From Pantoea nemavictus (GTDB taxonomy: Bacteria; Pseudomonadota; Gammaproteobacteria; Enterobacterales; Enterobacteriaceae): a stretch of DNA of 64,000 nt. The stretch covers positions 868,001 to 932,000 of the forward strand of contig NZ_JBBGZW010000001.1 in the NCBI RefSeq assembly GCF_037479095.1. Direction: 5' to 3'. Below, piece after piece: positions 41,301 through 49,996 of this stretch (positions are counted from its first letter, which is position 1; the number at the start of each line of letters is the position of its first letter). Below the pieces are notes generated by a model. It did no database searches. It saw nothing but the letters and a program-made list of their open reading frames with translations, and was not told the origin of the DNA. Made by a program: the position numbers and the translations under genes.

Positions 41301-43195
41301 TTTTCACCCTGCGGGTTGGCGTATACCACGTCGAATTCAGCAAGGCTGTTTTCCGCGACGGTTGGCTCATCGTGATAACGATCGGTGCGGTAGTCATACA
41401 CCGATTCACTGTTAAACAGCGGACGAATGCCCGGCAGCGCCGGTGCGGGCCAGATCGCCTGAGTAGCACGACGCGTTACCGGACGTCCACCGGTTTCCAG
41501 CAGGCTGGCTTGCAGAATCAGATTGAGCGGCGAATGGCTCTCTTTCCAGCTGCTCTCCACGCTGAGCTGCAACTTACCGCTCTCATCCAGCTTCTCATCG
41601 ACATCGTCCAGCGTGCGTTTCAGTTCTTCGGTGATGTCACCGAACTGATAACCCGGCAGCGCCGTAACCGCTTCACGCGCGGGGCGCAGGAACAGCTGCC
41701 CTTGTAGCTCATTACCTGCGGCAGGTGCGCCGTACAAATAGCGCCCTTCCACATCAAATTGCACCGCGGCATCCGGCGCCACCGGCTGTGCGCTGTTGCT
41801 CAGCGCCAGCGCCATACGTTCCGGCAAAAAATCCTCCACGTGGAACGGCCAGCTGCGCGGCTGGTTGTCGCCACTGTTAATGCGCAGCGTCCACTCTCCG
41901 GTCATGGCAGAGGCCGGCAGCGGGAAGCGTTGTTGATAGACGCCATTTACCGGCTGCCAGACGAAGGTTTGCGCCACTTCACCGTTCGGCTGCACCACTT
42001 CGGCTTTTACTGGCTGCGGCGGCAGCGGTTTACCATCGGCATCACGCAGCAGCGCGTTGACGATCACCGTTTCGCCGGGACGATAGAGATCGCGCGGACC
42101 AAAGACGAAGAACTGTTTGTCGTAACCTTGCGGACCATCAATCGGAAACTCAGCCAGATCGAGCGCCGGGCGAGTGAGATCGATCAGCGAGGTTTGCCCT
42201 TTTTGTGTCGCCAGCAGCAACTTGCCTTTGGCATGCGCGGGTAAGCGCAGATGACCGTTACTGTCGCTGGCGCCACTGGCCAGCTGTTTGCCCTTTTCAT
42301 CCAGCAGCTGCACGCTGACGTCATCCAGCGGTGCGCCGCTGGCCAGGCTTTGAGCGAACAGCTCCAGCTGTTCAGGGAATTGGTGCAGCGACAGACCGAT
42401 GTCGCTTAGGGTAAACAGCGTTGCTGGCTGTGTGTAGTTATAAGTCCCGGCCTGTTTCATCACCGCCAGATAGACGCCAGATTGTTTCAGGGCATCCACA
42501 TCGCCGAGCGGCAACTGCATTTTTTCGCGCGTGTTGCGCGCCGGATTGAGATCAAAACGTCCGCTGTAAACCAGATCGGCATTTTTCAGCAGATCGCGGG
42601 ATTCCCAGTACGACATATTGTTGCCGTAGTTCCACTGAGCCAGAAAATCGGCCAGTGTGGCACTTTTTACCCGGAAGAAATCGACGTCGACACTGTTTAC
42701 ATTCAGCGCCAGCAGCGGTAAGCCCTGCGTCAGACGTAGCGGCAGCAGCGAGCCGCGACTGGCAAAGCCGACCATCGGCTGGATATCACGCGTGGTCAGC
42801 GTTTGGCTAAAAGGCGTGGATAAGGTCGTGCCATCGGCGGCTTTAAGACCGGCATCGACGTTAATCGTCAATTTGCGCGACGGTTCCGGATGACGAAAAC
42901 GCAACGCTTTACCGTTTTGCGCCAGCTCCCAGCCGCCGTCGACCTTGCCACTTTTATCGTCAGTAATTTGCACGCGCGAAGCAAAATCCTGTTTGCTATC
43001 GAGCGGGGTATTAAAGGTCAGCACCAAGGCAGCAGCACCGTCGAGCTGCAGTTCGGAGAGATCGATAACCGCGAGTGATTGCTGCGTGGCTGCTGCGGCT
43101 GTCGTTTCCGCCGCGTGAGTCGTCGACGTTGCGCTGCCCAGTAATACCCCCCCGATCAGCGCGCTGAGCAGTAGCCGGTTAAAACATTTTGCCAT
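38309..43195 (-). CDS. yfhM: Bacterial alpha-2-macroglobulin (YfhM-like)
   Basis: Large protease-trapping protein of the envelope. From the ATG at 43195 (good GAGGGA upstream) it has 1628 residues (1653 in E. coli). The thioester motif is intact as YPYGCLEQTASG, Cys near 1161. The N-terminal MG domains, including a family bait-region neighbourhood, and the C-terminal domain ending VESMYVPEWRA are present. Unlike the E. coli protein there is no lipobox: the signal sequence reads LLLSALIGGVLLGSATSTTHA-AE, a signal peptidase I type site. The protein is therefore predicted soluble in the periplasm rather than lipid-anchored. In an operon with pbpC. Confidence 0.94.
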   Translation of the reverse strand: MAKCFNRLLLSALIGGVLLGSATSTTHAAETTAAAATQQSLAVIDLSELQLDGAAALVLTFNTPLDSKQDFASRVQITDDKSGKVDGGWELAQNGKALRFRHPEPSRKLTINVDAGLKAADGTTLSTPFSQTLTTRDIQPMVGFASRGSLLPLRLTQGLPLLALNVNSVDVDFFRVKSATLADFLAQWNYGNNMSYWESRDLLKNADLVYSGRFDLNPARNTREKMQLPLGDVDALKQSGVYLAVMKQAGTYNYTQPATLFTLSDIGLSLHQFPEQLELFAQSLASGAPLDDVSVQLLDEKGKQLASGASDSNGHLRLPAHAKGKLLLATQKGQTSLIDLTRPALDLAEFPIDGPQGYDKQFFVFGPRDLYRPGETVIVNALLRDADGKPLPPQPVKAEVVQPNGEVAQTFVWQPVNGVYQQRFPLPASAMTGEWTLRINSGDNQPRSWPFHVEDFLPERMALALSNSAQPVAPDAAVQFDVEGRYLYGAPAAGNELQGQLFLRPAREAVTALPGYQFGDITEELKRTLDDVDEKLDESGKLQLSVESSWKESHSPLNLILQASLLETGGRPVTRRATQAIWPAPALPGIRPLFNSESVYDYRTDRYHDEPTVAENSLAEFDVVYANPQGEKLAAQDLDVRLIHERRDYYWSFSDSEGWQSRYDQKDLQEEQQHITIAAGGSQKVSFPVEWGTYRLEVHAGDNIVSSVRFQAGYGWQDNTNGTGALRPDQVKLKIDKTAYQPGDTAHVQVESPAAGKGYLMVESSSGTLWWQTLDVPAGGATIDVPISDSWKRHDLYLSAIVVRDGDKASGVTPKRAVGLLHLPMATEARRLTLTLDAPDKIRPEQTLKVKVKASRECGELPKRVQVLLSAVDSGVLSITDYSTPNPWEAFFGRKRYNADQYDVFGQLIEGGGKLAALRFGGDGDDADALSRGGKKPVTDVQIVAQQLQPVTLDANGEGTLELPIPAFNGELRLMAQVWSDDSFGSAERKLVVAAPLISELATPRFLASGDQATLALDLTNLTDRAQTLKIRVTASGQLALNGQIPASVQLAKGARSTLSIPVKAQGGFGDGAVQVNVSGMSLPGETLAPSERKWKIGVRPAYPAQTLSFDNVMQTGQNWQVLASAFNGLQQDTLSGQLSLSNRPPLNIASFISSLYAYPYGCLEQTASGIWPSVFTNHAQLTAMGIKTSSDEVRRASIDTGIARLAGMQRGNGSFGLWSKESQEEFWLTAYVTDFLLRASEAGYSVPDGVITRSDERLLRYLQDPAQIETSWSSDADGLRFSVQAYAGLVLARQQQAPLGALRALYEKREQAKSGLAMVQLGVALKLMGDQQRAQLALAQGIGLERKSNSWLGDYGSPVRDRALILSLLSENQLLPDMQGPLLIDLAKAVHGQRWFSTQENNALFLAARTLQQHKGESWQATLQGKAEPLSSNQPLNIGMTEDQLRQGVSVKSDNASPLYGTLNVVGYPRTAPSPISNVLKIGREYFTLDGKPADLANLKSGELLVVRLKVEASERVSDALVVDLLPAGLELENQNLSDSSASLGDSADALKESMMDMQQANIKHIEFRDDRFVAALALDGYTPGTLLYLARAVTPGSYHLPPPQVESMYVPEWRAIGSTPEKINVR

Positions 43196-43332
43196 GGTAA
43201 ATCCCTCACCAGTCCCAGAAGTTAAGAAAGAGTAATGCTGCGCATTTTCGACAACTTTAGCAATCATGCCCTTGAGATAGCCTTCACATTCCCGGAGACT
43301 GGACGTTTCACGATTGCTAAGAAGAGGTTGCT

Positions 43333-44172
43333 ATGACAGCCATATTTGTCTCCGCTGACTGGTTGAAAGAACACTACACAGAAGAAACTTTGCAGGTGAT
43401 TGATGCCCGCATGTTACCGCCCGGGCAGGAAGCGGTGCGCGATCTCCAGGCGGAATATCTTGCCGGCCATCTGCCGCATGCCCCCTTCTTTGATATCGAA
43501 GCGCTATCCGATCACACCAGCCCCTATCCGCACATGATGCCGCGCGCCGAGACCTTTGCAGTGGCCATGCGTGAGTTGGGCATTAGCCAGGACAAACATC
43601 TGGTGGTGTATGACGAAGGCAACCTGTTTTCGGCGCCGCGCGCGTGGTGGATGCTGCGCGCTTTCGGCTGCGAGCAGGTGTCGATTCTTGCTGGGGGATT
43701 ACAAGGCTGGAAAGCCGCCGGTTATGACGTGGTAACCGGACCGGTTAGTCTGCCGGAAGCTGAGTTCGACGCTAAATATGATAGTACACAGGTAAAACGC
43801 CTGACCGATGTGCTGCTGATTAGTCATGAAGGTGGTGCGCAGATTGTGGATGCACGCGCGGCAAACCGCTTTAATGCCGAAGTGGATGAGCCACGCCCCG
43901 GCCTGCTGCGTGGACATATCCCTAACAGCCTGAACCTGCCGTGGAACAGTTTGGTGGCGAACGGTGAACTGAAACCGGCAGCGGAACTGCGCGATTTGTT
44001 TGATAAAGCAGGCGTGAAGCTGGATCAGCCAGTGATTGCCAGCTGCGGTTCCGGGGTGACTGCGGTGGTATTGATTTTGGCGCTGACATCGCTCGGGGTA
44101 CGTGACGTGACGCTGTACGACGGCTCGTGGGGCGAATGGGGAAGTCGCGACGATTTACCGATTGAGAAATGA
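43333..44172 (+). CDS. sseA: 3-mercaptopyruvate sulfurtransferase
   Basis: Moves sulfur from 3-mercaptopyruvate to thiol acceptors or cyanide. The 279 residues form two rhodanese domains; the C-terminal one has the active-site loop SCGSGVTA near 238, the signature of mercaptopyruvate enzymes. The N-terminal domain has the inactive partner loop. GAGG precedes the ATG. Divergent from yfhM and convergent with sseB, as in E. coli. Confidence 0.97.
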   Translation: MTAIFVSADWLKEHYTEETLQVIDARMLPPGQEAVRDLQAEYLAGHLPHAPFFDIEALSDHTSPYPHMMPRAETFAVAMRELGISQDKHLVVYDEGNLFSAPRAWWMLRAFGCEQVSILAGGLQGWKAAGYDVVTGPVSLPEAEFDAKYDSTQVKRLTDVLLISHEGGAQIVDARAANRFNAEVDEPRPGLLRGHIPNSLNLPWNSLVANGELKPAAELRDLFDKAGVKLDQPVIASCGSGVTAVVLILALTSLGVRDVTLYDGSWGEWGSRDDLPIEK

Positions 44173-44174
44173 TG

Positions 44175-44198
44175 GTAGGGTGCGCATTAATGCGCACC
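44175..44198 (+). repeat. REP-like palindrome, copy 1
   Basis: GTAGG followed by a perfect 20-base palindrome with arms GGTGCGCATT / AATGCGCACC (44179-44198). It sits in the sseA-sseB convergent gap. Two relatives occur at the purL end of the window. Confidence 0.7.
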
Positions 44199-44233
44199 TG
44201 GCCAAACGCTGCACCGTTCGTAACGGTAATACA

Positions 44234-45001
44234 TCAAATAATCCGCTGACTGCCTTTAAAGTCGCGCAGGAAACTGCCCCAGCGGCGTTCATAGAATGGC
44301 GTGATGTGGGCAGTAAAAAAATGGCTAACGCCACGATCTTCACTCACCACTTCACAGATATCAATTGGCGCATCATCGGCAAGCGTATCGGTTGCCACAC
44401 CGCCCGCCGCCTGAATGATCTCATCAATATCGCTATCAGCTTCGATGCCAATCAGCAGATTCGGCGCTTCCGTTGCGCTTTCACGAATGCTGGCGACGTA
44501 AGCACGGCGCACCTGCTTATACTTGGCAAACAGCTGCGTCAGAGAATCAATCATCTGCGCCGGTGGCTCTGCCACTTCAGAGAGCAGCAGCGCTTGTCCC
44601 CCTTCCAGCACGGTTTGTTGACTCAGCGCACTGCCCTCTTCACTCATCAAATGAGCGATTTCGCCTGGCGAAAACTCTTTGCCGGCAGGCAGTTTCGGAT
44701 TGAGAAACAGCGTTTCGCCCTGCGTAATCTCAAACAGCGTACGCACCGGCATGCGCAGATAAGGCTGTTCATCTTTGATCGCCTCGCCCATCGCTTCTTC
44801 GGAGGTGAAGAAAGGAATCACGCTGCCGCCGCCCTCTTTTTCCCAGTGCTGCAGTTCCACCGGTGACGTGGCATCAAACTGTTCGGCCGGGCTTTCGCCA
44901 GGTACCCAAACATCGGCTTCCAGCAGCAGTTGGAAAAATTCCGGACGGTGCGCAGGCTCAGTGGCTGCCAGTTTTAGCACCTCTTCAAGACGGTTACTCA
45001 T
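44234..45001 (-). CDS. sseB: SseB, enhanced serine sensitivity protein
   Basis: 255 residues (258 in E. coli), soluble, no signal. It begins MSNRLEEVLKLAATEPAHRP, carries two SseB-family alpha/beta domains (about 5-120 and 130-240) and ends in the typical FYERRWGSFLRDFKGSQRII. Over-expression makes E. coli sensitive to serine; the molecular function is unknown. It lies downstream of pepB in the same direction. Confidence 0.95.
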   Translation of the reverse strand: MSNRLEEVLKLAATEPAHRPEFFQLLLEADVWVPGESPAEQFDATSPVELQHWEKEGGGSVIPFFTSEEAMGEAIKDEQPYLRMPVRTLFEITQGETLFLNPKLPAGKEFSPGEIAHLMSEEGSALSQQTVLEGGQALLLSEVAEPPAQMIDSLTQLFAKYKQVRRAYVASIRESATEAPNLLIGIEADSDIDEIIQAAGGVATDTLADDAPIDICEVVSEDRGVSHFFTAHITPFYERRWGSFLRDFKGSQRII

Positions 45002-45047
45002 TTAGTCATTTCCAAAAAAAGCAGGCCTGCGCCTGCCGTGATGAGGA

Positions 45048-46334
45048 TTATTTCAGCAGAAGATTGGCAACGGTGCGCACACCCAAACCGGTTGCACCGG
45101 CAGACCACTGATCCACCGCGCCTTTGCGGTAGGTGGCAGAGCAGTCAATATGCAGCCAGCCCTGTTGATATTTGCTGACAAAATGCGACAGGAACGCGGC
45201 CGCGCTGCTGGCTCCGGCAGCATGCGACGGGCTGGCGATGTTATTCAGGTCGGCGAAGTTCGAAGGCAAATGGCTGCGATGGAATTCGGCCAGCGGCAGG
45301 CGCCAGAAAGCTTCGTTTTCACCGGTCGCACTGCCAAGCAGCGATTCCGCCAGCACGTCGTCAAAAGTAAACAGCGCGTGGTAATCGTTGCCCAGTGCCG
45401 TTTTCGCTGCACCCGTTAGCGTTGCTGCATCAATCAGCAGCTCTGGATTCTGCTCGCTGGCATCGATCAGGCCATCAGCCAGTACCAGACGACCTTCCGC
45501 ATCGGTATTCATCACTTCAACGGTTTTACCATTGCGATAGCGGATGATGTCGCCCAGACGGAATGCGTTGCCGCTTACCATGTTGTCTGCGCAGCACAGG
45601 AACAGCTTCACGCGCTTATTCAGACCACGCGAAATCGCTAACGCGAGTGCGCCGGTCAGCGTTGCCGCGCCGCCCATGTCGGACTTCATCGAGTCCATAA
45701 AGGCGCTCTGCTTCAGGCTGTAACCGCCGGTATCAAAGGTGATGCCTTTACCGACCAGACACGCATATACCGGTGCAGCTTCATCACCGGTCGGGTTGAA
45801 ATCGAGCGCCAGCAATACCGGTGCGCGGGTTGAACCACGGCCAACGGTATGGATGCCGGTGTAACCCTGGCCGCGCAAATCATCACCTTTGGTGATGCGA
45901 TAGCTCACCGCTTTGCCGCCGACTTCGTTGATCAGATCAACGGCGTTATGCGCCAGCTGCTCCGGACTGAGATCTTCCGCTGGCAGGTTGATGGTGTCGC
46001 GCACCCAATCGATGATCTTCAGACGACGATCAAATTCACTCTGATCGGCTTCACTAAACTCTGGCCACTCGACCTGACGTTTGCCTTTCGGGCTGCGATA
46101 GCCTTGCCAGAATGCCCAGCATTTTTCCAAATCCCAGCCTTCGCCTTGCAGTGCTACGTGACGAATGCCCTGACCGTCCAGCTTGCGGCCCGCGCGCTGG
46201 ATGCTCATCAGCGCATCTGCGCCCGTCAGGTGAAGGGTCATGCCACTTTCGTTGCTGCTCAGCAAAGCTTTGTCACCCCAGCGCGCGTCGGCGGCCTGGG
46301 AGCTGAGCGTAATTATCATCGGTTGTGTTGTCAT
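45048..46334 (-). CDS. pepB: Aminopeptidase B (peptidase B)
   Basis: Leucyl aminopeptidase family M17, a two-metal cytosolic aminopeptidase. 428 residues (427 in E. coli). The metal/active-site motifs are [13 protein letters not shown] near 195, [11 protein letters not shown] near 213, and [14 protein letters not shown] near 275. Normally it is the last gene after iscX in the isc operon; here it follows iscS after only 62 bases. Confidence 0.97.
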   Translation of the reverse strand: MTTQPMIITLSSQAADARWGDKALLSSNESGMTLHLTGADALMSIQRAGRKLDGQGIRHVALQGEGWDLEKCWAFWQGYRSPKGKRQVEWPEFSEADQSEFDRRLKIIDWVRDTINLPAEDLSPEQLAHNAVDLINEVGGKAVSYRITKGDDLRGQGYTGIHTVGRGSTRAPVLLALDFNPTGDEAAPVYACLVGKGITFDTGGYSLKQSAFMDSMKSDMGGAATLTGALALAISRGLNKRVKLFLCCADNMVSGNAFRLGDIIRYRNGKTVEVMNTDAEGRLVLADGLIDASEQNPELLIDAATLTGAAKTALGNDYHALFTFDDVLAESLLGSATGENEAFWRLPLAEFHRSHLPSNFADLNNIASPSHAAGASSAAAFLSHFVSKYQQGWLHIDCSATYRKGAVDQWSAGATGLGVRTVANLLLK

Positions 46335-46362
46335 CGCGTGGCTCCGTTTGCGTTAGGTGTCA

Positions 46363-46386
46363 CCTTGCGCCAGAACCGGCGCAAGG
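46363..46386 (-). other. Stable hairpin between iscS and pepB
   Basis: A perfect 9-bp GC-rich stem (CCTTGCGCC / GGCGCAAGG) around a 6-base loop. No T-run follows, so it is not a standard terminator. It occupies the place where iscU-iscX would be expected. Confidence 0.7.
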
Positions 46387-46396
46387 GGTGCATGAA

Positions 46397-47569
46397 TTAG
46401 CGGGACGGTGCTGCAGGCGAAACTGCCCGCAGACGCGTCACCGCTTTGTTGACCAGCTCGATAGCGTACTCAATCTCTTCTGTGCTGGTGAAGCGTCCGA
46501 GCGAAAAACGCAGCGAGCTGTGTGCCAGCTCCTGCTCAACGCCCATCGCGCGCAGCACATAAGAGGGTTCGAGACTGGCCGAGGTACAGGCGGAACCGGA
46601 TGACAGCGCCAGATCTTTCAGCGCCATGATCAGCGATTCGCCATCGACGTGGGCAAAACTGATATTGAGGATGTTCGGTGCGCCCTGTTCGAGCGAACCG
46701 TTGAGGTTCACATTACCCAGTTTACTGATACCGCTCCACAGACGCTGGCGCAGCTCAGCCAGACGTGCCATTTCGCCGCTCATCTCTTCACGCGCAATGC
46801 GATAGGCTTCGCCCATGCCGACAATCTGATGCACCGGCAACGTACCCGACCGCATGCCGCGTTCATGACCGCCACCGTGCATCTGCGCATCAATTTGCAG
46901 ACGCGGTTTACGTCGCACCCACAGCGCGCCAATGCCCTTCGGCCCATACAGCTTGTGTGCCGAGAACGACATCAAATCCACCGGCAGCTCACAGACGTCA
47001 ATCGGCAGTTTGCCGACACTTTGGGTGGCATCAACGTGAAACAGGATGTCACGCGCACGGCACAGCGCACCGAGAGCGGCGATATCCTGAATCACACCGG
47101 TTTCATTATTAACCTGCATTAGCGACACCAGCACCGTATCGTCGCGCAGCGCAGATTCAAGCATCTGCGGCGTGACAATGCCGTCGCTGCCCGGCTGTAA
47201 GAAGGTGACATCAAAGCCCTCATTCGCCAGCTGCAAGCAACTGTCGAGCACCGCTTTGTGTTCAGTTTGGCTGGTAATGATGTGTTTGCCGCGCGCCTGA
47301 TGGAATTGTGCCGCACCCTTAATTGCCAGGTTGTCAGCTTCGGTCGCGCCAGAGGTAAAAACGATTTCACGCGGATCGGCATTGACCAGCTCAGCAATCT
47401 GATTGCGAGCAACATCAACGGCTTCTTCAGCCTGCCAGCCAAAACGGTGGGAACGGGAAGCGGGGTTACCGAAGGTGCCATCCAGGGTGAGGAACTGCAT
47501 CATTTTGGTGGCAACACGCGGATCAGCAGGCGTGGTGGCTGCGTAATCCAGGTAAATCGGTAATTTCAT
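46397..47569 (-). CDS. iscS: Cysteine desulfurase IscS, C-terminal tail missing
   Basis: PLP enzyme that takes sulfur from cysteine for Fe-S clusters, tRNA thiolation and other uses. The PLP lysine is in [12 protein letters not shown] near 206 and the sulfur-carrying Cys in [17 protein letters not shown] near 328, so catalysis should be intact. The protein has 390 residues against 404 in E. coli. The end reads [14 protein letters not shown], so the conserved C-terminal stretch (WEMYKQG...EWAHH) that takes part in IscU binding is absent. The iscU-iscA-hscB-hscA-fdx-iscX genes that should follow are absent too. It follows iscR by 89 bases. Confidence 0.95.
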   Translation of the reverse strand: MKLPIYLDYAATTPADPRVATKMMQFLTLDGTFGNPASRSHRFGWQAEEAVDVARNQIAELVNADPREIVFTSGATEADNLAIKGAAQFHQARGKHIITSQTEHKAVLDSCLQLANEGFDVTFLQPGSDGIVTPQMLESALRDDTVLVSLMQVNNETGVIQDIAALGALCRARDILFHVDATQSVGKLPIDVCELPVDLMSFSAHKLYGPKGIGALWVRRKPRLQIDAQMHGGGHERGMRSGTLPVHQIVGMGEAYRIAREEMSGEMARLAELRQRLWSGISKLGNVNLNGSLEQGAPNILNISFAHVDGESLIMALKDLALSSGSACTSASLEPSYVLRAMGVEQELAHSSLRFSLGRFTSTEEIEYAIELVNKAVTRLRAVSPAAPSR

Positions 47570-47658
47570 TGCGCTAAAACTCCGTATAAAAAATCATACG
47601 TCTTTATAGCACGCTTGGACCTTTCCTACCTTAGCAGGAAAGGCCGAAGTGAGATCAA

Positions 47659-48156
47659 TTACGCGCGAAGATTAACGTTGATGGTTTCTTGCACACGATG
47701 CTGCTGGAAGCGACGATTATCGACGGTGTTCTGACGATCGGCGACATCAAGGATTTCCTGATTATTGACCAGCTCTGCCAGCGTGATGTTGTTGAGGAAG
47801 TCGCTGATGCGCTCACTCAAATCACGCCACAGCACGTGCGTCAGGCAACGTTCGCCGCCCTGGCAGCCTTCTTTGCCCTGGCATTTGGTGGCATCGACAG
47901 ATTCATCAACCGCGGTGATCACCGCGCCTACGGCGATAGCGCCTGAATCTTTGCCTAACAGATAACCGCCGCCTGGACCACGTACGCTGGCCACTAAGCC
48001 GTGCTTACGCAGACGTGAGAATAACTGCTCCAGATAGGACAGCGAAATGCCCTGACGCTCAGAAATATCAGCTAGCGGCACCGGGCCCTCGTGTGAGTGC
48101 AGTGCAACGTCCAGCATAGCGGTTACGGCATAACGTCCTTTGGATGTCAGTCTCAT
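47659..48156 (-). CDS. iscR: Fe-S sensing regulator IscR
   Basis: Rrf2-family repressor that binds a [2Fe-2S] cluster and represses isc when clusters are plentiful. The ATG at 48156 ([23 protein letters not shown] upstream) gives 165 residues. The winged HTH contains [19 protein letters not shown], and the cluster ligands are all kept: [16 protein letters not shown] (Cys near 92, 98, 104 and His near 107). It should therefore still sense cluster status even though the assembly genes it normally controls are lost. Confidence 0.97.
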   Translation of the reverse strand: MRLTSKGRYAVTAMLDVALHSHEGPVPLADISERQGISLSYLEQLFSRLRKHGLVASVRGPGGGYLLGKDSGAIAVGAVITAVDESVDATKCQGKEGCQGGERCLTHVLWRDLSERISDFLNNITLAELVNNQEILDVADRQNTVDNRRFQQHRVQETINVNLRA

Positions 48157-48216
48157 AGCATACAACCTCGTAAGCGTCCGTCCGGTTATCGGCGGGTTAT
48201 CTGATGAATTGAGGCC

Positions 48217-48245
48217 AGTCTGACATTCCCGAGTAAAACGGTCAA
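48217..48245 (-). promoter_or_regulatory. iscR promoter
   Basis: On the minus strand TTGACC (-35) and CAGACT (-10) stand 17 bases apart, with the same sequence around them (ACTCGGGAATGTCAGACT) that I recall from the E. coli iscR promoter. The -35 lies inside the first IscR-like site. Confidence 0.8.
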
Positions 48246-48299
48246 CTATTTAACCAAGTAATTTACTCAACTATTTAACCAACTGTTTCACTCAACTAT
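48226..48299 (-). promoter_or_regulatory. Three tandem IscR type-1-like sites
   Basis: Three 24-base units start at 48226, 48251 and 48276, an exact 25-base period. On the minus strand each begins ATAGTTGA: ATAGTTGAGTGAAACAGTTG, ATAGTTGAGTAAATTACTTG and ATAGTTGACCGTTTTACTCG. They fit the type 1 IscR consensus (ATAsyyGACTrwwwyAGTCrrsTAT) with few mismatches. The outermost unit overlaps the stop codon of trmJ. Confidence 0.75.
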
Positions 48300-49035
48300 T
48301 ATCCACATTACCTTTGCGTTTTTCGAACGAGGCCATCATGCCGCGCAGGATATTGAGTTCATCACGTTCCGGGCGCGCGCGGGTGTATAAACGACGCAGC
48401 TTGCTCATCACCTGGCTGGGCGTGCCTTCACGAATAAAGCCACTGTTCAGCATCATCTGTTCGATGTGCTGATAGAAACGCTCCAGATCGTCGACCAGTG
48501 GATACGGCGACTCCTCAGGCTCCGCAACCGGTGCGGCTTTTTCCTGCGCTTCCAGCCACGCCATGCGCACTTCGTAAGCGATGATCTGTACCGCCATCGC
48601 CAGATTCAACGAGCTGTACTCTGGATTGGCCTGAATCGCGACATGATAATGACACTTCTGCAGCTCTTCGTTAGTCAGGCCGACACGCTCACGCCCAAAA
48701 ACCAGGGCAACTGGCGCCTGCTGGCCCTCTTCCACGCTTTTAATGCCGCACTCGCGCGAGTCAAGCATGGGCCACGGCAGCGAACGCGAACGTGCGCTGG
48801 TGCCGACCACTAAACTGCAACCGGCAATGGCTTCATCCATGGTATCAACAATGCGCGCATTGCCGATCACATCACTGGCACCGGCGGCGAGGGAAATAGC
48901 CTGTGAATCAGGTTTTACCAGCGGGTTGACCAGATAGAGGTTAGTTAAGCCCATGGTTTTCATCGCGCGTGCGACAGAGCCCATGTTGCCGGTGTGTGAC
49001 GTTTCAACCAATACGATTCGGATATTTTGCAGCAT
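48292..49035 (-). CDS. trmJ: tRNA (cytidine/uridine-2'-O-)-methyltransferase TrmJ
   Basis: SPOUT methyltransferase that modifies position 32 of tRNA anticodon loops. 247 residues. N-terminal [20 protein letters not shown], and the trefoil-knot SAM site [14 protein letters not shown] near 110 plus [14 protein letters not shown] near 135. It lies upstream of iscR in the same direction; its last codons overlap the outermost IscR-like site. Confidence 0.97.
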   Translation of the reverse strand: MLQNIRIVLVETSHTGNMGSVARAMKTMGLTNLYLVNPLVKPDSQAISLAAGASDVIGNARIVDTMDEAIAGCSLVVGTSARSRSLPWPMLDSRECGIKSVEEGQQAPVALVFGRERVGLTNEELQKCHYHVAIQANPEYSSLNLAMAVQIIAYEVRMAWLEAQEKAAPVAEPEESPYPLVDDLERFYQHIEQMMLNSGFIREGTPSQVMSKLRRLYTRARPERDELNILRGMMASFEKRKGNVDNS

Positions 49036-49156
49036 AATTAGAGGCGGTCAGGGAAATGATGGCGCGCATCCTAACATAAAAGTAGGACATTTGCTGAACA
49101 CGCTGATATACTCCGCGCCGTTTTCCCCGTTCTTTAACATCCAGCGAGAGATACCG

Positions 49157-49960
49157 ATGCATCCGATGCTCAACATCGCCGTGCGCGCAGCGCGCAAGGC
49201 CGGAAATTTAATTGCCAAGAATTACGAAACCCCGGACGCTGTCGAAGCCAGCCAGAAAGGCAGCAACGACTTCGTTACCAATGTTGACCGCGACGCAGAA
49301 CGTCTGATTATCGAAGTAATTCGTAAATCGTACCCGAAACACACCATCATCACCGAAGAAAGCGGTGAACTGGCGGGCGAAGATCAAGACATTCAATGGG
49401 TAATCGATCCGCTGGATGGCACCACCAACTTCATCAAACGTTTACCTCACTTCTCAGTATCTATCGCTGTGCGCATCAAAGGCCGCACCGAAGTGGCGGT
49501 AGTTTACGATCCAATGCGCAACGAACTCTTCACCGCTGTACGCGGTCAGGGCGCACAGCTTAACGGTTATCGCCTGCGCGGCAGCACCGCTCGCGATCTG
49601 GATGGCACCATTCTGGCGACTGGCTTCCCGTTCAAGTTGAAGCAGCATGCAACGCCTTACATCAATATCGTTGGCAAACTGTTCACCCAGTGTGCAGATT
49701 TCCGTCGCACCGGTTCTGCCGCGCTGGATCTGGCTTACACCGCCGCGGGTCGCGTAGATGGTTTCTTTGAAATTGGCCTGAAGCCGTGGGATTTTGCGGC
49801 GGGCGAACTGCTGGTACGTGAAGCGGGCGGCCTGGTGACTGACTTCACCGGCAACCACGGCTACGTCTTGTCAGGTAACATCGTCGCGGGTAACCCACGC
49901 GTGGTTAAAGCGATGCTGGCATCAATGCGTGAAGAATTGAGTGAAGCGCTGAAGCGCTAA
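49157..49960 (+). CDS. suhB: Inositol monophosphatase SuhB
   Basis: Mg-dependent inositol-1-phosphatase that also acts as a transcription antitermination factor on rRNA operons in E. coli. The ATG at 49157 (MHPMLNIAVRAARKAGNLI, GAGAG upstream) gives 267 residues, as in E. coli; the long upstream extension of the frame runs over the trmJ start and is not used. Metal motifs: ITEESGE near 66 and VIDPLDGTTNFIKRLPHF near 82-100, with WDFAAGELLVREAGG at the C-terminus. Divergent from trmJ. Confidence 0.97.
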   Translation: MHPMLNIAVRAARKAGNLIAKNYETPDAVEASQKGSNDFVTNVDRDAERLIIEVIRKSYPKHTIITEESGELAGEDQDIQWVIDPLDGTTNFIKRLPHFSVSIAVRIKGRTEVAVVYDPMRNELFTAVRGQGAQLNGYRLRGSTARDLDGTILATGFPFKLKQHATPYINIVGKLFTQCADFRRTGSAALDLAYTAAGRVDGFFEIGLKPWDFAAGELLVREAGGLVTDFTGNHGYVLSGNIVAGNPRVVKAMLASMREELSEALKR

Positions 49961-49964
49961 AGAA

Positions 49965-49996
49965 GAAAAGGCGGCTGAATCAGCCGCCTTTTTTTA
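49965..49996. terminator. Terminator after suhB
   Basis: Perfect 10-bp stem AAGGCGGCTG / CAGCCGCCTT with a 3-base loop followed by seven T. A-rich sequence on the other side may let it serve the convergent membrane-protein gene too. Confidence 0.92.

Noticed and set aside
40730..41707. 325-codon open frame inside yfhM on the plus strand
   Set aside because: It lies wholly within a conserved gene and resembles no family.
48953..49156. N-terminal extension of suhB
   Set aside because: The upstream part overlaps the trmJ start and promoter region; the conserved SuhB N-terminus begins at 49157 with a ribosome site.
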